A program made the translations under genes and the position numbers. DNA of 64,000 bases from Symmachiella macrocystis (GTDB taxonomy: Bacteria; Planctomycetota; Planctomycetia; Planctomycetales; Planctomycetaceae), in the NCBI RefSeq assembly GCF_007860075.1, contig NZ_SJPP01000001.1, positions 434,001-498,000 of the forward strand. The letters are read 5' to 3'. Shown here in pieces: positions 1 through 9,254 of this stretch (position 1 is the first letter of the stretch; each line of letters opens with the position of its first letter). The notes under the pieces were generated by a model. It did no database searches and was not told the DNA's origin. It saw only the letters and a list, made by a program, of their open reading frames with translations.

Positions 1-174
1 TGCGTACCAAGTAAAGAACTGAACCAAATCCGAACGATAAGCGCTCAGTGTGTTGGCGGACATACCGCATTCGACTTCGAGATATTGCAGAAACGATGTG
101 AGATACTGCGCCGGATTTTGCCCACCCGTCGCCGCCACCGCCGCCGCACTGCGTGGTTTTTTACGTGGTGGCAT
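1..174 (-). CDS. Xer-type tyrosine recombinase, N-terminal fragment (cut by window edge)
   Basis: The reverse strand from an ATG at 174 reads a basic, alanine-rich leader (PPRKKPRSAAAVAATGG) and then a segment ending in YLEVECGMSANTLSAYRSDL, running open to the window edge. The pattern YLxxExGxSxNTxxAYxxDL is the start of the SAM-like core-binding domain of XerC/XerD, which resolve chromosome dimers at dif. Only 58 codons are visible, so the catalytic R-H-R-Y domain lies outside, and XerC cannot be told from XerD. The identification rests on this one motif but the match is good. Confidence 0.8.
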   Translation of the reverse strand, partial: MPPRKKPRSAAAVAATGGQNPAQYLTSFLQYLEVECGMSANTLSAYRSDLVQFFTWYA

Positions 175-669
175 AAATAGCTAACTCCCAATGACGGTTG
201 CACAAGTTTGTATTGCCGAGATCAGCACAGTGTTCCAATACAACACACCGTTGGTCTGAAAAACATTCTAAAACGGACCACTTGCCGCCAGTGGCACGCA
301 TTCTTCAACGCGATACTGGTAGTATTAAGATCGGCGAAATCGCATCCCGGCGATGAACGTTTCAATGGCAGCCCAGAAACCTTTTCCGGTAAAGGTTCCC
401 TCTAGGCCCGCAGCACTGCCGCTGCCGCGTGCACCTGCTGCATTTTGAGGCAATCGAAGCTGCGTGGCGAAATAAATTTGGTGTAGTCCCTCAACTTCTT
501 CCGGAATCGCGCGAAATATGGCGCCGGTTTTTCGTTGTTCATTATTGAGAGGACGCTGCGCACATTGGTTGGGAAACAAGTATTCCAAAGAAAGTTTCCT
601 TTCCAGTGCCTGACCTTCTCGCGTATAATCGACCAATGTCGTAACTCGTCACCCGTTGACTTTGAAGAT
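175..669. other. Intergenic stretch without a convincing gene
   Basis: This is the divergent spacer between the recombinase and the membrane protein. A TATAAT hexamer at 624-629 lies 41 bases upstream of the ATG at 670 and could be a -10 box for it, but no good -35 box stands at the right distance. A reverse open frame of 103 codons (325-636) crosses it with no recognisable motif. I see nothing else. Confidence 0.4.
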
Positions 670-1536
670 ATGGGGAAACGATTGAACCGAACTCGTCCGA
701 CTGAACGCCACCGTGTTGATCGCAGCTATGTTGATCACAGTGGAGCGGAATTGGATATTGTCCACCAAACTCGGTGGGTGGCACTGGCGATCCTGCTGTC
801 GGTTTGTGCGACCGCCTGTGTTGCCGTGTTGTTCATCGTCGACATTCCTGTGACGTGGCATGTCTGGGCGGCGTACCTATTGGTGATCCCTGCTGTCGGC
901 CTGTTGCTGTTGTCCATGCTGTTTGTTGCCAAGGGGCAAGGCCGCATGACACGACTCCCGTTTTGGATGGGTTTTGGTTTTATCGTCGGCGGGATCGCGT
1001 TCGACGTTTGGGCAACATTGCTGCAATCTCCGGATCTTGCCCTCGAAGGCAATATGGTCATCAGCGCGTTGTTGTATACCGACCACGATCCTGATTTCAT
1101 CTATGTCTATGGGTTGGGACTGCAGTCGATATTGTGCTGCATTATGATCTTGCTCTGGGCTGGATTCCTCCGGCATCGCCACGCATGGTTTGCCGATGTG
1201 ATGAACGATGCACCGCTCACATACGCCGAGTTTCTGAAAGCGACGACCGGCGGCGGAAAACTTTCCTGGCGACAATACATCGTACCGGGAGGGATGTCGG
1301 ATTTTTTATGCGGCTACCACGTGCTGCTGTGGACCCTGCCGCCGATGCTGGTCTACGCCGCCGCCTTTCGTTGGTACGCCGGCTTGGATTGGTTTGAAAT
1401 CGTTCCTGGCCCCTATTCCATCTTGGGCGTGCGGATGATGATTGGCATGGCCGCGGTCATCTTCACCGTCTTCTTCGTTTGGCTGTATCGCGAGTTCAAT
1501 ACGCGCACTACGAATGCCCACGAGACGGTTCAATAA
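670..1536 (+). CDS. Hypothetical multi-pass membrane protein (about 5-6 TM)
   Basis: Unrecognised 288-residue protein. The frame is open from 535, but the ATG at 670 (MGKRLNRTRP) is the more natural start, because the codons before it give an unstructured segment and a TATAAT lies at 624-629. After a hydrophilic N-terminus it shows hydrophobic stretches typical of membrane helices: an ALAILLSVCATACVAVLFIV segment, a YLLVIPAVGLLLLSMLF segment, FWMGFGFIVGGIAF, SILCCIMILLWAGF, then two near the C-terminus around LLWTLPPMLVYAAAF and MMIGMAAVIFTVFFVWL. It has no signal for catalysis. It sits alone, 180 bases before epmA on the same strand. Inner-membrane location is inferred. Confidence 0.65.
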   Translation: MGKRLNRTRPTERHRVDRSYVDHSGAELDIVHQTRWVALAILLSVCATACVAVLFIVDIPVTWHVWAAYLLVIPAVGLLLLSMLFVAKGQGRMTRLPFWMGFGFIVGGIAFDVWATLLQSPDLALEGNMVISALLYTDHDPDFIYVYGLGLQSILCCIMILLWAGFLRHRHAWFADVMNDAPLTYAEFLKATTGGGKLSWRQYIVPGGMSDFLCGYHVLLWTLPPMLVYAAAFRWYAGLDWFEIVPGPYSILGVRMMIGMAAVIFTVFFVWLYREFNTRTTNAHETVQ

Positions 1537-1716
1537 ACCACCGCCCTCCCCTGCTCAATCGCGTGATATCAAGGCTTATGCTGCGCCCGAAGAATCGCCT
1601 AGGGATTGTGGATCGCAGCGATCGGTTCGATGCTGGTTGACAGCCGCGCTGAAAATCGCGATGACAGGGGGGAATCGCTATCTCCCGAAAACCGCGTACC
1701 GCCGGCCCCGATCGCT

Positions 1717-2697
1717 ATGACCGCCGACTTTTTACCAACCGCCGAATTACGGCTCTTAAAATATCGTGCGGAGTTACTGCTCCGTCTGCGGGAAACCTTC
1801 AACAACCACGGTTATTGGGAAGTGGAGACGCCGCTCCTCTCGCACGAATCGGTCGTCGACGCGCATCTCGATCCCTTTGTGGTCGAACAACGCTATTTTC
1901 TGCAGACGTCTCCCGAACTGGGGATGAAGCGATTATTGACGGCCGGAGCGGACGCGATTTTTCAAATCACCCGCGCCTTCCGTCGCGGCGAATACGGACA
2001 ATTACATAATCCCGAATTCACGATGGCCGAGTGGTACCGCAGCGGGGACACGTACCATGACCAAATGGATTTTGTCGAGCAATTGATCCGCGCCGTCGCC
2101 GTCGATTCTCCTGAATACTCCGGACTGCAACTCACCGACACGCCCTTCCCGCGCCGCACCTATGACGAAGTTTTTTGTGACAAATTGGGCTGCGGGGTGT
2201 TAGACAAAAGCTGTGACGAGTTGCGAAGGATTGCGACTGAACGGCAATTGACGATCCCGGAAACGCTCGGCGACGACGACCGCGATGGCTGGTTGAATCT
2301 GTTGATTGCTGAACTTGTTGAACCGCACCTGGGTCGGCAGGGTCCGGATTTTGTTTACGATTATCCCGCCAGCCAAGCCGCATTGGCGCGGATCGATCCT
2401 GCTAACCCGCTAGTCGCGCAGCGGTTTGAACTGTATATCCATGGTTTGGAAATCTGTAACGGGTACGACGAATTGACCGACCCCGACGAATTGCGGCAAC
2501 GCATTATAAGCGAATCAGCCAAACGGGCACGCGAGGGTTTATCACCGTTGCCCGAACCACGACGACTGCTGGCAGCGATGGAGTGCGGGCTGCCGAACTG
2601 CTCCGGCGTCGCACTCGGATTCGACCGGTTGATGATGGTTTTGACCGGTTCGAACAATATCGCCGACGTGACCGCCTTTCCAATCACTCGTGCTTAA
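1717..2697 (+). CDS. epmA: EF-P--(R)-beta-lysine ligase EpmA (PoxA/GenX, class II LysRS-like)
   Basis: EpmA attaches (R)-beta-lysine to a conserved lysine of elongation factor P, which relieves ribosome stalling at polyproline. The protein is 326 residues from the ATG at 1717, close to the usual length of about 325. The frame stays open to 1606, but those 37 residues are not part of the family. Class II synthetase motif 2 is visible as FRRGEYGQLHNPEFTMAEWY and motif 3 as GVALGFDRLMMVL. The N-terminal anticodon-binding OB domain of true lysyl-tRNA synthetase is absent, which is what marks EpmA. The aminomutase EpmB and EF-P itself are not in the window. It is followed after 95 bases by an SDR gene on the same strand. 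Confidence 0.93.
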   Translation: MTADFLPTAELRLLKYRAELLLRLRETFNNHGYWEVETPLLSHESVVDAHLDPFVVEQRYFLQTSPELGMKRLLTAGADAIFQITRAFRRGEYGQLHNPEFTMAEWYRSGDTYHDQMDFVEQLIRAVAVDSPEYSGLQLTDTPFPRRTYDEVFCDKLGCGVLDKSCDELRRIATERQLTIPETLGDDDRDGWLNLLIAELVEPHLGRQGPDFVYDYPASQAALARIDPANPLVAQRFELYIHGLEICNGYDELTDPDELRQRIISESAKRAREGLSPLPEPRRLLAAMECGLPNCSGVALGFDRLMMVLTGSNNIADVTAFPITRA

Positions 2698-2792
2698 TGA
2701 TTTAAAAAGCTTGTGCTTAAATTAGAGTGCCAATGTCTCAGGTTTGACGAAGCACGATAGTCCCTCAATACCCATTCACCCACGGAATTGTC

Positions 2793-3578
2793 ATGAATTT
2801 CTCCATCGACCTGAAAAATCGTGTCGCCGTTGTTACCGGTGGCGCTAGTGGCATTGGCCGCGCGTGTGCCGTCTTGCTGGCTGAACAGGGAGCCAAGGTG
2901 TTCGTCGCCGACTACGATCCGCTGGATGCCAATGAATCGCAATTCGCCGATCTGAGCATCGAGCATCGCCGTTGCGACGTCCGCTCGGTCGACGAGTTAC
3001 AGCAAGTCATCGACGAAGCTGCCGCGGTTGGTCCACTGAAAGTTCTCGTCAACAATGCCGGCATCGGTATGGTCAAGCAGATTGACGACGTCAGCGAAGC
3101 GGACTGGGATGCTTGCCTGGATACGAATTTCAAAGCGGCATTTTTTGGTTGCAAATTTGCGATTCCCCACATGCGTGCTGCCGGGGGCGGAGCCATCGTG
3201 AATGTTTCTAGCAATGCCGGTCTGCTGCCCCGGGCGCATGATCCGGTCTATTCAATCAGTAAAGGGGCTTTGATTTCCTTGACCAAAAGTTTGGCCCTGT
3301 GTCATGCGGCGGATCGCGTGCGGATCAATGCCGTCTGTCCCGGCCCGGTCGGTCAAACACGCATGATGGAAGCGGACCTACAAGCGACCGGGGATCGAGA
3401 AGCGATGGCGCAAAAATTCATCGATGCCAGCCCGTTGGCCAAAGCCTACAACCGCCTGACCGACCCGCGCGAAATCGCCATGAGCGTCCTGTATCTCGTC
3501 AGTGACGCCGCCACCATGGTCACCGGCACAGCTGTCGGCATCGACGGCGGGAAATCACTGGGCGTTCCGCCGAAATAG
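2793..3578 (+). CDS. Short-chain dehydrogenase/reductase (classical SDR)
   Basis: A 261-residue NAD(P)-dependent oxidoreductase of the classical SDR family. The nucleotide motif TGGASGIG lies near residue 15, the NNAG stabilising motif near 88, the catalytic serine in NVSSNAG, and the Y-x-x-x-K pair in YSISKGAL. The C-terminal IDGGKSLGVPPK matches the usual GG-x-x end of the family. An acidic residue (VADYD) after the second strand suggests preference for NAD over NADP. The substrate cannot be read from sequence. It faces the kinase gene tail to tail. Confidence 0.9.
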   Translation: MNFSIDLKNRVAVVTGGASGIGRACAVLLAEQGAKVFVADYDPLDANESQFADLSIEHRRCDVRSVDELQQVIDEAAAVGPLKVLVNNAGIGMVKQIDDVSEADWDACLDTNFKAAFFGCKFAIPHMRAAGGGAIVNVSSNAGLLPRAHDPVYSISKGALISLTKSLALCHAADRVRINAVCPGPVGQTRMMEADLQATGDREAMAQKFIDASPLAKAYNRLTDPREIAMSVLYLVSDAATMVTGTAVGIDGGKSLGVPPK

Positions 3579-3637
3579 TGGCCGGTGGCGAGTGGCCGGT
3601 GGCCAGAAAAGAAGTCGACAGTGGGCGGTCCCCTTCC

Positions 3638-3671
3638 TCCTCAAGCCTGTTCCCTCAAGCCTCACGCCTCC
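3638..3671. repeat. Dispersed CTCAAGCCT/CTCACGCCTC-type short repeat
   Basis: Between the convergent SDR and kinase genes the sequence CTCAAGCCT occurs twice and is followed by CTCACGCCTCC. Related strings occur in other spacers of this window, at 9210-9235, 41867-41885 (reverse sense), 45084-45109 (reverse sense) and in the tandem array at 44386-44449. Just before it (3580-3605) a gtggccggtggc string also occurs twice. No function is known to me. Confidence 0.45.
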
Positions 3672-3675
3672 ACAA

Positions 3676-6033
3676 TCATGGATTCCATGTGCCTGAGGCG
3701 AGGGCTTCGACGGATTCGCTGTGGATGTCGCTCGACTCGCCCGATTGGATCGCCGGGATGGAGAGGACGGCTAAGTCTCCTTGGATGGCGCGATAGAGTA
3801 GAAATGCTAAATAGGAACCGATGATTCCGGCGACGCACAAAATCGAGACGGCGAATTTTGCTTTGGTATCGCTAGCCACCAAAACTAAAATCGTTACAAA
3901 AATAATCAACACAGACAGCACGAAATAAATCCGTGTGCGACGCCCTAAGCGGGCCAGCCGTTCGAAGTTTTGCCGCGGCAGTTGATCGAGCGATAAGAGG
4001 GCCGGATAGTAAGCGCGGATCGTGAAGAACGTCACCACCAAAAACGGATAGGAAGCAGCAATCAAACCGCTAATCGACAAGGACGCGATAAAATGCGGAT
4101 AGACCCGCAGCGGCATATTACTGCCAACCACGATGCGAAAACAAATCGGATAAGCGATTCCTGCGATCGTCCATAGTAAGATTCCAATGCAGGCGGCATA
4201 GTGTCCTAACTCTAAAGACCGGTTGCGCATCTGCGCCAGATGTTCCACGCTGTGCTTCACGCCGCGACCGCGCTCGCGAATGGTTTTGAACACGGGAGAT
4301 GCCAAATAGCCGGCTAAGCCCAGGCCGAGCGGAAAGGCGATTCCGTTGATCCACATCACCAGTTTCTCGAACGTGGGCCGGGCCAACGGCGAGGCGGCCT
4401 CGATCAACGGCATGATATCGACGTTGTTGACGACATAGTTAAAACGCGCCGCCAAGAGGTTCGGCACAAAAGCCGCCAGAATCAGCGCGACCATTGGATA
4501 GGCCAACACCCAACGTTGCCATCCTCGTTCGGGGGGATTGAGAATATCCTGCAACCGGGGCTGCAAACACAACTCGAGTTGTTGCGCCAGTTCATGGCCC
4601 GATTGTGGACGGGCCTGTGGATCGGCGGCGAGACAGGAGAGCAAAACGGTTTTCAGGCCGTGCGGGATTTTTTTAGGCAGCGACTTGATGGCTTCTTCGC
4701 CGACGCCTGCGTGACGGCGGTCGATCATTTGATCGAGCGTTGCCGTCCATCCCTCTTCCAGGTGTCCATCGCGAAACGGTCGGTATCCGGTCAAGAGTTC
4801 CCACAACACGACCCCCAACGAATAGATATCGCTCCGTTCGTCCAGCGACGCGGCTTCGCGAATGTGGCCGGGATGGAAGGCTTCGAGTTGTTCGGGCGAC
4901 ATGTAGGGCAGGCTGCCGCCAAAATAAGCGGCGGGTGTTACGTCGGAAACGGCAGAACTGAAACTGACATTAAAATCGGCCAGTTTGGGTGCTCCCTCGC
5001 CGGTGAGCAACACGTTGGCGGGTTTGATATCGCGATGCAATACGCCGCGACGATGGGCATAATCCAGCGCATCGGCCAAGCGGCTGCCGATCCAGCAGAT
5101 GACCTCCGGCCAACGCATGCCGGCCAGCCGTTTGCGCAGCGACGATTCAGCGGGTGCCGCTTCGCCATGATCATCCAACGCGCGATCAACCGCCTTAAGT
5201 AACAATCGCCCCGTCCGTTTCTCAGCGGGTGTTTCCTGCACGTGATTGACGACAGGGTGCAAGGTTCCGCCACGAACACATTGCATATACAGCAGCCGCA
5301 AACCTGCATCAGGCAATGCTCGTTGATCATAAACGCGGACGATGTTTTCGTGGTCGAATTGCGCCAGCGTCTGCGGTTCGGCTCCCTGGTCGGCTGAGAT
5401 TTTCAAAGCAACCATGCGATGCATCGAAATCTGGCGGGCCAAAAACACGGTGGCAAACGCCCCCTTGCCCAGCGTCGCCAGCAGATCAAAATCCTCTAGA
5501 CGGTCCCCCGCTTGAATCTCCAAAAGTTTGTCCGCTGCCTTGGGCTGAAACAGCGCCGTCGGCGTATAAGGCGTGTCAATCCCCAAATGTCGGCCGATCA
5601 ACTCCACCTGTTGGGGGAAACGCTCGAAATACTCCTGCGGATCGACGTCCTCGCCGGCCTGTTTGCGAATATGAAATTCTTCGTAAACCAGATCACAGGG
5701 AAACCCTTCGTCGGACAGGTCGGGAAACTCCGTTAGATACTCCTCGACCTTACGCGGCAAGCTGTGATGCAACCAGCGGTATTCCAAGTCGATCTTGATT
5801 GCTTCCAACAGCGCCAGTCGACGCAGTGGGCCAGTGGTCTCGGGGAGGAAATCGCTGATCGAAGGGGGCGCGTTTTCTCCGTCCCAGGCGGCGACAAAAC
5901 CTTCGACATGCCCGGCCAATAATGTCCAAGCTTCGCTGCCGGTGTTTGTGTTGGACTCGACTTCTGTGTTGTTATCCACATCGGTAGCGGAGTCTATCGG
6001 TTCGTTCGGCGATGGCGATGACGGACTGTCCAC
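3676..6033 (-). CDS. Membrane-anchored Hanks-type Ser/Thr protein kinase with DFN motif
   Basis: A 785-residue kinase read from a GTG at 6033. Residues 1-180 are an acidic N-terminal region of unknown fold. The kinase domain (about 181-490) has a glycine loop LGKGAFATVF (189-198), VALK with Lys211, HRDIKPANVLL (His333-Asp335) and YMSPEQ. In place of the metal-binding DFG the sequence reads ADFNVSF (Asp353-Phe354-Asn355). The metal-binding Asp itself is kept, so activity is likely retained. After about residue 510 come several hydrophobic segments, beginning with YPMVALILAAFV and ending with AVSILCVAGIIGSYLAFLLY, so the C-terminus spans the membrane and the kinase is expected to be cytoplasmic. 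It is monocistronic and convergent with the SDR. The targets are unknown. Confidence 0.92.
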   Translation of the reverse strand: MDSPSSPSPNEPIDSATDVDNNTEVESNTNTGSEAWTLLAGHVEGFVAAWDGENAPPSISDFLPETTGPLRRLALLEAIKIDLEYRWLHHSLPRKVEEYLTEFPDLSDEGFPCDLVYEEFHIRKQAGEDVDPQEYFERFPQQVELIGRHLGIDTPYTPTALFQPKAADKLLEIQAGDRLEDFDLLATLGKGAFATVFLARQISMHRMVALKISADQGAEPQTLAQFDHENIVRVYDQRALPDAGLRLLYMQCVRGGTLHPVVNHVQETPAEKRTGRLLLKAVDRALDDHGEAAPAESSLRKRLAGMRWPEVICWIGSRLADALDYAHRRGVLHRDIKPANVLLTGEGAPKLADFNVSFSSAVSDVTPAAYFGGSLPYMSPEQLEAFHPGHIREAASLDERSDIYSLGVVLWELLTGYRPFRDGHLEEGWTATLDQMIDRRHAGVGEEAIKSLPKKIPHGLKTVLLSCLAADPQARPQSGHELAQQLELCLQPRLQDILNPPERGWQRWVLAYPMVALILAAFVPNLLAARFNYVVNNVDIMPLIEAASPLARPTFEKLVMWINGIAFPLGLGLAGYLASPVFKTIRERGRGVKHSVEHLAQMRNRSLELGHYAACIGILLWTIAGIAYPICFRIVVGSNMPLRVYPHFIASLSISGLIAASYPFLVVTFFTIRAYYPALLSLDQLPRQNFERLARLGRRTRIYFVLSVLIIFVTILVLVASDTKAKFAVSILCVAGIIGSYLAFLLYRAIQGDLAVLSIPAIQSGESSDIHSESVEALASGTWNP

Positions 6034-6198
6034 TGCGTATGCCCCGATTCATTAGCAAGAACCGCGCGGCTGAGACTGTTTTGGTAGCTCGCCGCTCCGC
6101 TATTGAGTCTACTGCGTGCGCCCCGAAATGCAATCACGAAAGCGGCGCAAACTGTTTCACCACCATGTTTAAAAGGTCGCCGACATAGAATCTAACAA

Positions 6199-6228
6199 TT
6201 GACGCTCGCTGCGTGGGTCTGGTAACAT
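6199..6228 (+). promoter_or_regulatory. Candidate sigma-70 promoter for the DUF1549/DUF1501 operon
   Basis: TTGACG at 6199-6204 and TAACAT at 6223-6228 are separated by 18 bases and lie about 68 bases upstream of the first ATG of the operon. Each hexamer keeps four or five consensus bases. This is the only good pair in the 262-base spacer. Confidence 0.4.
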
Positions 6229-6295
6229 GTCAATAAATGTTTATGTGTCGTAGTTCACACAACGTACACACAATGACCGCTCGGAAGAATGGGAC

Positions 6296-9154
6296 ATGAT
6301 GCAGCGAAAAGCGGATTTTGACATTCCCTCGACTCTGAGACGCGGTTGTTTGACCGTGGTGATTTTGCTGGGAGCGTTCTCCGCAGCCCGTGCCGATGAT
6401 CCGCTGCATGTGCGAATCGATCGGCTGATCGACGAAACGCAAATCGGCCCGGTTGCCGAGGATTGTACCGATGCCGAATTCTTGCGGCGGGTCACACTGG
6501 ACCTCAACGGCACCATCCCAACCGCCGACGAAGCCCGCGCATTTCTCGATGATCCCTCGCCCGACAAACGGACTGCCCTGGTGGATCGCGCACTGAACCG
6601 GCCACGTTACGCCCGGCATCTGGCTACGGTGTTGGATGTGATGTTGATGGAACGTCGCCGCGATACGCATGTCAAATCGCCCGAATGGCACACGTACTTG
6701 CACGATTCGGTGGTCGCCAATAAGCCGTTCAATCAACTGGCCCGCGAAATCCTCAGTGCGGATGGCGTGGACGATGCGATGCGACCGGCCGCCAAGTTCT
6801 ATCTGGATCGTCTGGGTGAACCGCATTTGCTCACCCGCGATGTCGGACGCATTTTCTTCGGCCGCGACATGCAATGCGCGCAATGCCACGACCACCCGTT
6901 GATTGATGATTACCTGCAAGATGACTACTTCGGCATTTTTGCGTTCCTCCAACGCGGCACTTTGTTCGTCGATAAAAAAGCCAAGAAATCGTTCTTCGCC
7001 GAAACAGCTGACGGAGAAGCGGTCTTTACGTCGGTGTTCACTGCTGTGAAAGGCGAGACCGGTCCTCGGTTGCCAGGTCAATTGATCATCGAGGACCCAG
7101 CCATTGCTGCTGCTGAGGCTTACACCGTCAAGCCGGCCAAAGATGTCCGCCCCGTTCCCAAATACAGCCGCCGTGCCGCCTTGGCAGAGCACGCAACCGA
7201 CGGCACGAATCGTGTTTTCAATCGGAATATCGCAAATCGGCTGTGGGCACACATGATGGGCCGCGGTTTGGTCGAGCCGGTCGACCTGCACCATCCGAGC
7301 AATCCGCCTGTGCATCCCGAGTTGTTGGAACTGCTTGCCGACGAATTTGTCGCCATGAATTTTGACATGCGGGCCTTCCTGCGGGAACTGGCCCTGACCA
7401 AGACGTATCGTCGCGGATTCGACATGCCGGCGGAATTGGCTGCTGACTCGCCGGACATTGAAAGTCATCTTTCCCGCGTCACAGCCGACCATGCCCAACG
7501 TGCCGCAGCTGTCGCAGTGTTGGAAAAAGAAGTCGACACCCTGCTTGATGGCGTACTGGCGGCGCAGGAAGCGATGTTCGACGTCGAATCAGAAAACACC
7601 AAAGCCATCGCCGCACTGGCCGCCGTCCAAAAACAGAGCACCGCCGCCGCAAAAACCTTAGCGGACTCGAAGCAAAAGCTGTCAAAACAAGAACAAGCGC
7701 TCACTGTGCTCAACGAGGCAGTGGCTAAAGCGGATGAAGTGGTCAAACAGTTTCCCAAAGATGCGGAATTCACGGCGGCCGCTGAAACCTATCGCAAACG
7801 CGTAAAAACATCGACGGACGAAATTGCGGCGCTCAAGACACTCATCGAGAAACAAACCGTTGCCGCAAAGGCCGCCGCGGAAAAAACAGTCGCACCGGCC
7901 AGCGCCGCTAAGGCCGCAGCGGATAAACTGGCAGCGGCAACACAGACAGTCGAGCAACTTCGCAAACTGTACCTGAAAAAACTCTATGCCTATCGTGACG
8001 CACGCACACTCGCCAAACATCGCGAGCAACAACTGGAGCATCTCAACGCGATCCTGGCCTATCGCCAATCGACCGAGAAACAACAGGCACTGGTCGCCGA
8101 TGTTGCCACAGCGCGCAACGAATTGACCCGCGTGCAAACAGCGGCCCTCCAAGCCGAGTCGGAGGTTGAAACCGCTCTGGCCAAGGTAACCGTGCCGCAG
8201 CAACGGCATGCCACGGCCCTAAAGCATGCCCAGTTGATTCGTGCGCAGCACGCCGACAAACACAAACTCGCCCGGCAAGTGTCCGAAGCAGCCACAGCCG
8301 GACAGGCAGCGTTGGCTTTGCTCCCTGAAGACGAAGGCCTCAAGTCCAGCACTGGCCAATTGGCGGAATTGGCCGCACAATTAAACAACGACCTATCGCC
8401 GCTCACCGAGCAACTCAGAATGACCGAAGCGAAGGTCACCGAAGCCGCCGCCGTAATGCATGCCGCACAAAAAGAACTGGCAGCTGCGCAGGAGAAACAG
8501 CAACAGGCCAAACAGCTCACCATCGATACTGACGCAAAACTACAAGCTGCTCTCCAGGCCCAGCAAACGCACACCGCACTGGTTGACATGGGCTACCAGG
8601 ATCTGACCGAACAATTCGCAGGACGGTTCGCAACCAGCGCGCTGAAGCCGCTGACGCCGGAACAATTGTCCTGGAGCATCATGCAGGCGACGGGAGTCGT
8701 CGCGAAACAGTCCTCCGCAGCCGTTGCAAAATTGGACAAAAAGAATCCACCCGCGCCGCCGCAACGGGAGACACTGCTGGAAGCCACAGTCAATGAGAAA
8801 TTAAAGGGCAACGTCCGTCTGTTCATAAAAACCTTTGGTGCCGGCGGCGGACAGCCCCAGGACGAGTTTTTCGCCACGGTCGACCAAGCCCTGTTTTTCA
8901 CCAACGGGAAAAAAATTCAAAGTTGGCTGAACCCTTCCGGTGGCAATTTGACCGATCGGCTTAAAAAATTAAAAGACCCCGCGGCTTGCGCCGAGGAGCT
9001 CTACTTGGCAATATTCACCCGCCGGCCGACCGAGCAAGAAGCGACCGCAGTGGTCGAGTACCTCCAGGTCGAGTCGGAATCAGACCAAACAGCCGCCTTT
9101 CAGGAAATTGCCTGGGCCATGCTGACATCAGCCGAGTTTCGTTTTGGACACTGA
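6296..9154 (+). CDS. DUF1549/DUF1553 planctomycete protein with CxxCH and a long coiled-coil insert
   Basis: A 952-residue exported protein. Residues 1-33 form a signal peptide ending AARA. DUF1549 follows, from about residue 35, and includes C194-x-x-C197-H198 in MQCAQCHDHP, a possible c-type haem site. DUF1553 begins near residue 305 (FNRNIANRLWAHMMGRGLVEP). It is then interrupted at about 390-765 by an alanine-, lysine- and glutamine-rich segment with coiled-coil character, and resumes at LKPLTPEQLSWSIMQATG. The usual family has no such insert. Start choice is between two adjacent ATGs (6296, 6299), with a GGAAGAATGGGA purine tract upstream. It heads a run with the DUF1501, WD40, amidohydrolase, oxidoreductase and P460 genes. 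The biochemical role of DUF1549/DUF1553 proteins is unknown. Confidence 0.9.
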   Translation: MMQRKADFDIPSTLRRGCLTVVILLGAFSAARADDPLHVRIDRLIDETQIGPVAEDCTDAEFLRRVTLDLNGTIPTADEARAFLDDPSPDKRTALVDRALNRPRYARHLATVLDVMLMERRRDTHVKSPEWHTYLHDSVVANKPFNQLAREILSADGVDDAMRPAAKFYLDRLGEPHLLTRDVGRIFFGRDMQCAQCHDHPLIDDYLQDDYFGIFAFLQRGTLFVDKKAKKSFFAETADGEAVFTSVFTAVKGETGPRLPGQLIIEDPAIAAAEAYTVKPAKDVRPVPKYSRRAALAEHATDGTNRVFNRNIANRLWAHMMGRGLVEPVDLHHPSNPPVHPELLELLADEFVAMNFDMRAFLRELALTKTYRRGFDMPAELAADSPDIESHLSRVTADHAQRAAAVAVLEKEVDTLLDGVLAAQEAMFDVESENTKAIAALAAVQKQSTAAAKTLADSKQKLSKQEQALTVLNEAVAKADEVVKQFPKDAEFTAAAETYRKRVKTSTDEIAALKTLIEKQTVAAKAAAEKTVAPASAAKAAADKLAAATQTVEQLRKLYLKKLYAYRDARTLAKHREQQLEHLNAILAYRQSTEKQQALVADVATARNELTRVQTAALQAESEVETALAKVTVPQQRHATALKHAQLIRAQHADKHKLARQVSEAATAGQAALALLPEDEGLKSSTGQLAELAAQLNNDLSPLTEQLRMTEAKVTEAAAVMHAAQKELAAAQEKQQQAKQLTIDTDAKLQAALQAQQTHTALVDMGYQDLTEQFAGRFATSALKPLTPEQLSWSIMQATGVVAKQSSAAVAKLDKKNPPAPPQRETLLEATVNEKLKGNVRLFIKTFGAGGGQPQDEFFATVDQALFFTNGKKIQSWLNPSGGNLTDRLKKLKDPAACAEELYLAIFTRRPTEQEATAVVEYLQVESESDQTAAFQEIAWAMLTSAEFRFGH

Positions 9155-9254
9155 ACGATAGGAGTCAGGCTACAGGACTACAAACGGTGCGTTTGTCGGT
9201 TACGGCAACCTCACTCTCAAGCCTCACACCTCTCAAACACTGGAGATCACCGTC

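Noticed and set aside
325-636. 103-codon reverse open frame upstream of the recombinase
   Set aside because: No recognisable motif, no convincing ribosome site, and it overlaps the probable promoter region of the forward gene at 670. Kept only as a note in the spacer entry.
4516-5202. 228-codon forward open frame within the kinase gene
   Set aside because: Antisense to the HRD and DFN region of the kinase; no family motifs.
6230-7498. 422-codon reverse open frame
   Set aside because: It is antisense to the signal peptide, DUF1549 and CxxCH part of the 952-aa protein, which is clearly coding; the long frame is due to codon bias.
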